A stretch of DNA of 64,000 bases, taken from positions 3,166,630 to 3,230,629 of the forward strand of contig CM038719.1 of the NCBI GenBank assembly GCA_021613375.1, read 5' to 3'. A program made the position numbers and the translations under genes. Source of the stretch: Megaleporinus macrocephalus (Eukaryota > Chordata > Actinopteri > Characiformes > Anostomidae). Each line of letters opens with the position of its first letter. Position 1 is the stretch's first letter. This document shows, piece by piece, positions 59,654 through 64,000 of the stretch. The notes beneath the pieces are model-generated. The model searched no databases. It worked only from the letters and a program-made list of their open reading frames with translations, and was not told the DNA's origin.

Positions 59654-60415
59654 TATATATATATATAATTTAGCATGCTGAACATCACCACTACTCCACA
59701 TAAACCGGTCGCTGGAGACGTCTGGTTGCCATCACAACCACTGGGAGTCTCAGTAAGCTCTGTGTTTTTTGGAAATTCAGAATAATGTGGACTTCCCCGT
59801 CAAACTCAAAGTGAGTAATATCTAATAGGCATATAAGTCAGGCTTGACTTTGGGCTGAAGTTTTCAAAGAAGTCCTGCATCATGAGATGCCCTCCAGGTC
59901 TTACGATGTTACATAACTGCTGGATTGAATGTGCTGGGTGGCAGGGGTGGGGGGGGTGGCTCTTTGGAAGTGGGACATCATCATCACATTCATCAGCTTA
60001 GATCATGTGCTTGAACAGAGAGTTGAAGTAGAGACTGTAGGATGTCTCACTAGTAGACGTGGACGTGGAACCAGTCTGTAATAGTAGGTCTGTTCACTAT
60101 AGTGGTTATCACTATAATAATAATCTTAATATTGCAATATTTAATAATAAACATCCCCAAAACACAAAATGCACTCACTCAATATGTGATGCACTTAATT
60201 TTTTTTTTTTTACATCAATATTTTTTTTTTTGACCAATCACAATTCAGAGCTCAGATTAGAACCGACATCAGCTGACCACATAAACATATCTCCTTAAAT
60301 AAATACAGTAACCGGTTATATAACTTATTACAAGCTTATTGAAGTTATCTGGGACCTCATTGCTCATACTCGGTTCTCCACCAGCATAAACAGACTGTAT
60401 GCTCTACTCTGTAAA
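59654..60415. other. Anonymous AT-rich DNA
   Basis: It holds two T runs at 60199-60231 and a G run near 59948. The plus frame at 60059-60298 has no recognised domain. Confidence 0.45.
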
Positions 60416-61515
60416 AGTCTGGGGCACCTGAGTAAAGACAGGGGAGGGGCCATCCAGAGAGGCGGAGTCTTTCAGAAGAGAGGAAGAGGTCAGCCAGAGA
60501 GGCGGAGTCTTTCAATAGTAAAGAGGGGGAGGGGTCACCTAGAGAGGTGGAGTCTTTTAGAAGTAAAGCATGGAAGGGGGTCACCTAGAGAGGTGGAGTC
60601 TTTTAGAAGTAAAGCATGGAAGGGGGTCACCTAGAGAGGTGGAGTCTTTCATACTTTCAGAAGTAAAGAGAGCGAGGCGGGGAGGAGTCATCCAGAGAGG
60701 CGGAGTCTTTTAGAAGTAAAGCATGGGAGGGGCCATCCAGAGAGGCGGAGGCTTTCAGAAGAGAGGAATAGGTTAGCCAGAGAGGCGGAGTCTTTCAAAA
60801 GTTAAGAGGGGGAGGGGTTACAGAGAGGCGGAGTCTTTCAGAACAGAGGAAGAGGTCAGCCAGAGAGGCAGAGTCTTTCAGACTTTCAGAAGAGGGCGAG
60901 GGGGGAGGAGTCATCCAGAGAGGCGGAGTCTTTTAAAAGTAAAGCATGGGAAGGGTCACCCAGAGAGGGGGGGTCTTTTAGAACAGTGGGAGGGTATACC
61001 CGGAGAGGCGAAGTCTTTTTTAGTCTTTCAGAAGTAAAGAGGGCGGGGGGGGAGGAGTCACCCAGAGAGGTGGAGTCTCTTTTAGTCTTTCAGAAGTAAA
61101 GAGGGCGAGGGGGGGAGGAGTCACCCGGAGAGGTGGAGTCTCTTTTAGTCTTTCAGAAGTAAAGAGGGCGAGGGGGGGAGGAGTCACCCAGAGAGGTGGA
61201 GTCTCTTTTAGTCTTTCAGAAGTAAAGAGGGCGAGGGGGGGAGGAGTCAGCCAAAGAGGTGGAGTCTCTTTTAGTCTGTCAGAAGTAAAGAGGGCGAGGA
61301 GGGGAGGAGTCACCCAGAGAGGTGGAGTCTCTTTTAGTCTGTCAGAAGTAAAGAGGGCGAGGGGGGGAGGAGTCACCCAGAGAGGTGGAGTCTCTTTTAG
61401 TCTGTCAGAAGTAAAGAGGGCGAGGGGGGGAGGAGTCACCCAGAGAGGTGGAGTCTCTTTTAGTCTGTCAGAAGTAAAGAGGGCGAGGGGGGGAGGAGTC
61501 ACCCAGAGAGGTGAG
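60416..61515. repeat. G-rich minisatellite, 63-bp units at the right
   Basis: From 61021 to 61515 there are eight units of about 63 bp with AGAAGTAAAGAGGGCGAGG, GGGGAGGAGTCACCC and AGAGAGGTGGAGTCTC. The left part (60450-61010) has diverged units of more variable length. G runs of up to seven occur in most right-hand units. Minus frames here are repeat products. Confidence 0.95.
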
Positions 61516-61930
61516 AGCTAAGAACCAGCACTGGATGGTGGTGATCTTCAGCACCGGTTCTGTAGTAAATCACTGCATTAAATTCTTTATTTTATTTTGT
61601 GCAGCATCCCACATGCTAACTGTATCCTAGCACGGCAGAAACGCTGGAACAAATAAAACGTAAATCTGTCACCAGAAACCTGAACCTGAGTCAGCACTGC
61701 AGTCACTTTAGACTCTATTCATAGTCTACACGTATTATTCACGCTAATATAGCCTTTGCATTTCAGCAGTTAAATTTAGTTCACGCTGTCAGATTCAGGA
61801 GACTATACAGTAATGCTGTTACATAGTAAGCTTTTATGTATCTGTTCATTTAGCTGTTTTAAGACGAGTGCTGTGATAATGCTCTGAATAGGAATATGAA
61901 TATGAATAGGGCTTGTAGTAGCTTTTTGTT
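61516..61930. other. Anonymous single-copy-like DNA
   Basis: AT-rich, no feature recognised. Confidence 0.45.
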
Positions 61931-62640
61931 TAGTGATACATGAACTCAGTTGGGTCATAACTTTGGGCCACAGTTGGATTATATCTTTGAGGTCCAGCTG
62001 GGTTATAACTTTAGGGTCCAATTGGGTTATAACTTGAAGGTTTAGTGGGCTATAACTTTGGGTCCAGTAGGGTTTTTAACTCAGTTTAGGGACCCAGTTT
62101 GGCTGCCATTGTGGACCCCAAACAAGCTAGCTTTTGGGTCACTGTGGTGGGGCCCAGTTAGGCTACATTTGTGGTCCCAGCAAGGTTACAGTTATTTATT
62201 TTTTGACTGTGAGGCCACTTCAGTTGGGTTATAACTTAGGGATACAGTTGGGTTTCAATTTTCGCCCATAGTTGGGTTACAGTTAAGGGATACAGTTGTG
62301 GGCCCCAGGTTGGTTATCATTGTGTGGGCCAGTTAGGCTGCCAATGTTGACCCCAGTTAAGCTACCATTTGGGTCACTGTCGTGGGGCCCAGTTAGGCTA
62401 CATTTGTGGTCCCAGCAAGGTTACAGTTATTTTTGTTTGGTCTTCGGTGCCAGTGGATGATTGTTCACATGGGCCCCACTTGCAACCCAGATTGGCCCAA
62501 CTAGTGGCCCACATGTGCAAAAACACACACAGGGACTAAACAGAACCATTAGACAAACGTTAGTGGACCCCAACTGGGTTGCCTACAGGAAACCCATTTG
62601 ATAGTACATCCTTGACCTATGTGGGACCCACATAGACATG
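61931..62640. mobile_element. Family L copy 2: about 22-bp repeats plus shared flank
   Basis: GGGTTATAACTTTGGG-type repeats run to about 62440, followed by the same non-tandem flank as at 23261-23470. The block GTCACTGTGGTGGGGC then AGTTAGGCTACATTTG occurs twice here (62138 and 62361) and once at 23192. Confidence 0.8.
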
Positions 62641-63240
62641 TTGGCTGCCATCTGCTTTACTTTGTGCGTCTCAGTGATTAAGTTCTTACTTCTTAACAAT
62701 GGAGCTTGTTAGCCTGTTAGCCTGTGAGCAGCTCAGCCTACTGAAGTGAGGGCAGAAGATATAAACCACTTAAAGAGAGTCTTTAGCAGCAAACAGTGAT
62801 GCTCAACAGGCCGTTCCACATCTGGGTGGATGTTATGCGTACAGATTTGAACAATAGGCTAACAGCTGAGCTGCTCTTCAAGCTTCAAGTGATTATGAAG
62901 TCACGGTCATGTTCTTTGAAGCTCTGCGTCTACGCTCGTAAAACTGCTGTGTCTGCTGGCGACAGCTGAAACCCGTGCCAGAGACTCATCAGAGATAATT
63001 AATAAGACATGAAATGATAACGAGTATGCATATGTTCCTTCAATATTTAATATAATTTTGTATCCCAGCGTATAAGCATACATCATCCCACAGGCTTGAT
63101 GAGGTCAGCACCCTGCTCACTGTATGCAACTACTGGTTCTCCCTCAGACCACCCAGATGATCGTTATCTCCTCAACTACGTTTTAGATACACAGATACTT
63201 TTATTTTGAAAATTAAACCGAGACAAGTATTGCAAACAAC
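62641..63240. other. Anonymous single-copy-like DNA
   Basis: No array or exon recognised. Confidence 0.45.
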
Positions 63241-63770
63241 CAAGTGTGTGTCCGAAATCGTCTACTAGTCAGTAGGTACTACATTAGAGTCAGTACATAC
63301 TGTTTGAGCGGTAGACTAGTAGGTAATTTCAGTAGGAGAGGTTTAGTAGCTACACAATCTCAGATGTACTACGTCCACCATATTACCAGCATCCTGTGAC
63401 TCAACACGTCAGACCACCACCGTAAAAGTCCTGCTATTCATTAAAAAGCTCGTTTACTGACAGATTTAGATCTTTTAGTGAGTCTGATCTGAGATTTTAT
63501 CTGATTATGTATCAGACGGTGTGGAGCTGTAGATCAGAGAAGATGAAACGGGAGGAATGTAATCATTGTTTATCTCAGCAGTAGCGCTAACTTCTGTAGC
63601 AGCAGTTCAGTAGCCGTAGCTACGTACACACAGCCGACGTTCAGCTTTACACCGTTTATTTACTCCACTCTGAATTCATCCACCACTCCAGGTGAATCAT
63701 GGGATACACAGTGTGCTGTGTTCACCTACAGAACAATAGCTGCTGATTCAGGAGGTCATCCGGGTACCGT
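63241..63770. mobile_element. Possible MITE start with TACTAGTCAGTAGG repeats
   Basis: GTGTGTCCGAAATCGTCTAC followed by CTAGTCAGTAGGTACTAC resembles the end of a dispersed fish hAT-like MITE. The 45-bp array at the right edge uses similar CCTACTGATT and AGACATACTA motifs, so both may belong to one element that leaves the window. Confidence 0.4.
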
Positions 63771-64000
63771 TCACTACTACTCAATACCTACTGAGTATTC
63801 AGACATACTAGCCGCGCTCGCCTACTGATTAAGTACTGAGTATTCAGACATACTAGCCGCCCTCGCCTACTGATTTACTACTGAGTATTCAGACATACTA
63901 TCTGAGCTCGCCTACTGATTTACTACTGAGTATACAGACATACTAGCCGCGCTCGCCTACTGATTTACTACTGAGTATTCAGACATACTAGCCACGCTCG
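63771..64000. repeat. 45-bp minisatellite cut by the right edge
   Basis: CTGAGTATTCAGACATACTA occurs at 63791, 63836, 63881, 63926 and 63971, exactly 45 bp apart. The array continues beyond base 64000. Confidence 0.95.

Noticed and set aside
61020..61502. Minus frame with TPPPLALFTS repeats
   Set aside because: This comes from the 63-bp minisatellite.

Overview
This window looks like nuclear DNA from a ray-finned fish, most likely an otophysan (catfish or characin type). The evidence is three tRNA-derived SINE copies with a readable B box, Tc1-like transposase remnants, a foldback element, several dispersed teleost-type repeats, and long GATA/GACA, CA and CT tracts. I recognise the repeat families from general knowledge of fish genomes, so the species is inference. 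I found no coding exon of a host gene that I would defend. The long open frames inside arrays exist because units of 60, 39, 63 and 30 bp are multiples of three.

Tandem repeats dominate. By my reading about 31 of 64 kb (nearly half) lies in more than 20 separate minisatellites, with units from about 10 to 112 bp. In order, the main ones are: 20 bp (1.2-2.0 kb), GATA/GACA (3.5-3.7), 60 bp (3.9-6.0), about 38 bp (7.0-8.35), 46-49 bp (9.5-12.4), a CA-rich array with a CTCF-like motif (13.2-15.0), 30 bp x 88 (15.8-18.45), polypyrimidine (18.5-20.2), 20 bp (20.5-21.8), about 22 bp (22.4-23.3), CCCTA-rich (24.1-26.5), 37 bp palindromic (27.2-27.9), 112 bp Tc1-derived (29.6-30.6), 59 bp (32.0-32.6), 56/55 bp (33.75-35.3), GAGT-rich (36.4-37.7), 29 bp (38.5-40.1), 32 bp (43.9-44.05 and 45.2-45.7), 31 bp (47.8-48.4 and 49.35-50.97), 39 bp (56.0-57.0), 63 bp G-rich (60.4-61.5), the about 22 bp family again (61.9-62.4), and 45 bp (63.8 to the right edge).

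The most interesting pattern is where the arrays come from. Several seem to have grown out of mobile elements. The CA/CTCF-like array is continuous with the 3' tail of a SINE whose head lies at 15.04-15.19 kb. One 32-bp array abuts a second SINE, and the 37-bp palindromic array abuts a SINE-like sequence. The 112-bp array is a tandem copy of a piece of a Tc1 transposase gene and lies directly beside the rest of that remnant. The 56/55-bp array resembles a short dispersed fish repeat with the theme GCGTCCCAAA. The about 22-bp family occurs twice, 39 kb apart, with the same non-tandem flank, as a mobile array would.

The gaps between arrays hold mostly anonymous sequence. A few are CpG-rich or rich in homeodomain-like TAAT sites (6.4-6.6, 12.4-12.9, 42.5-42.9, 44.25-44.7, 48.8-49.15, 53.3-53.8 kb) and are the best candidates for regulatory DNA or an unannotated first exon. 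The overall picture is an intergenic, intronic or subtelomeric fish region in which tandem amplification has been unusually active.
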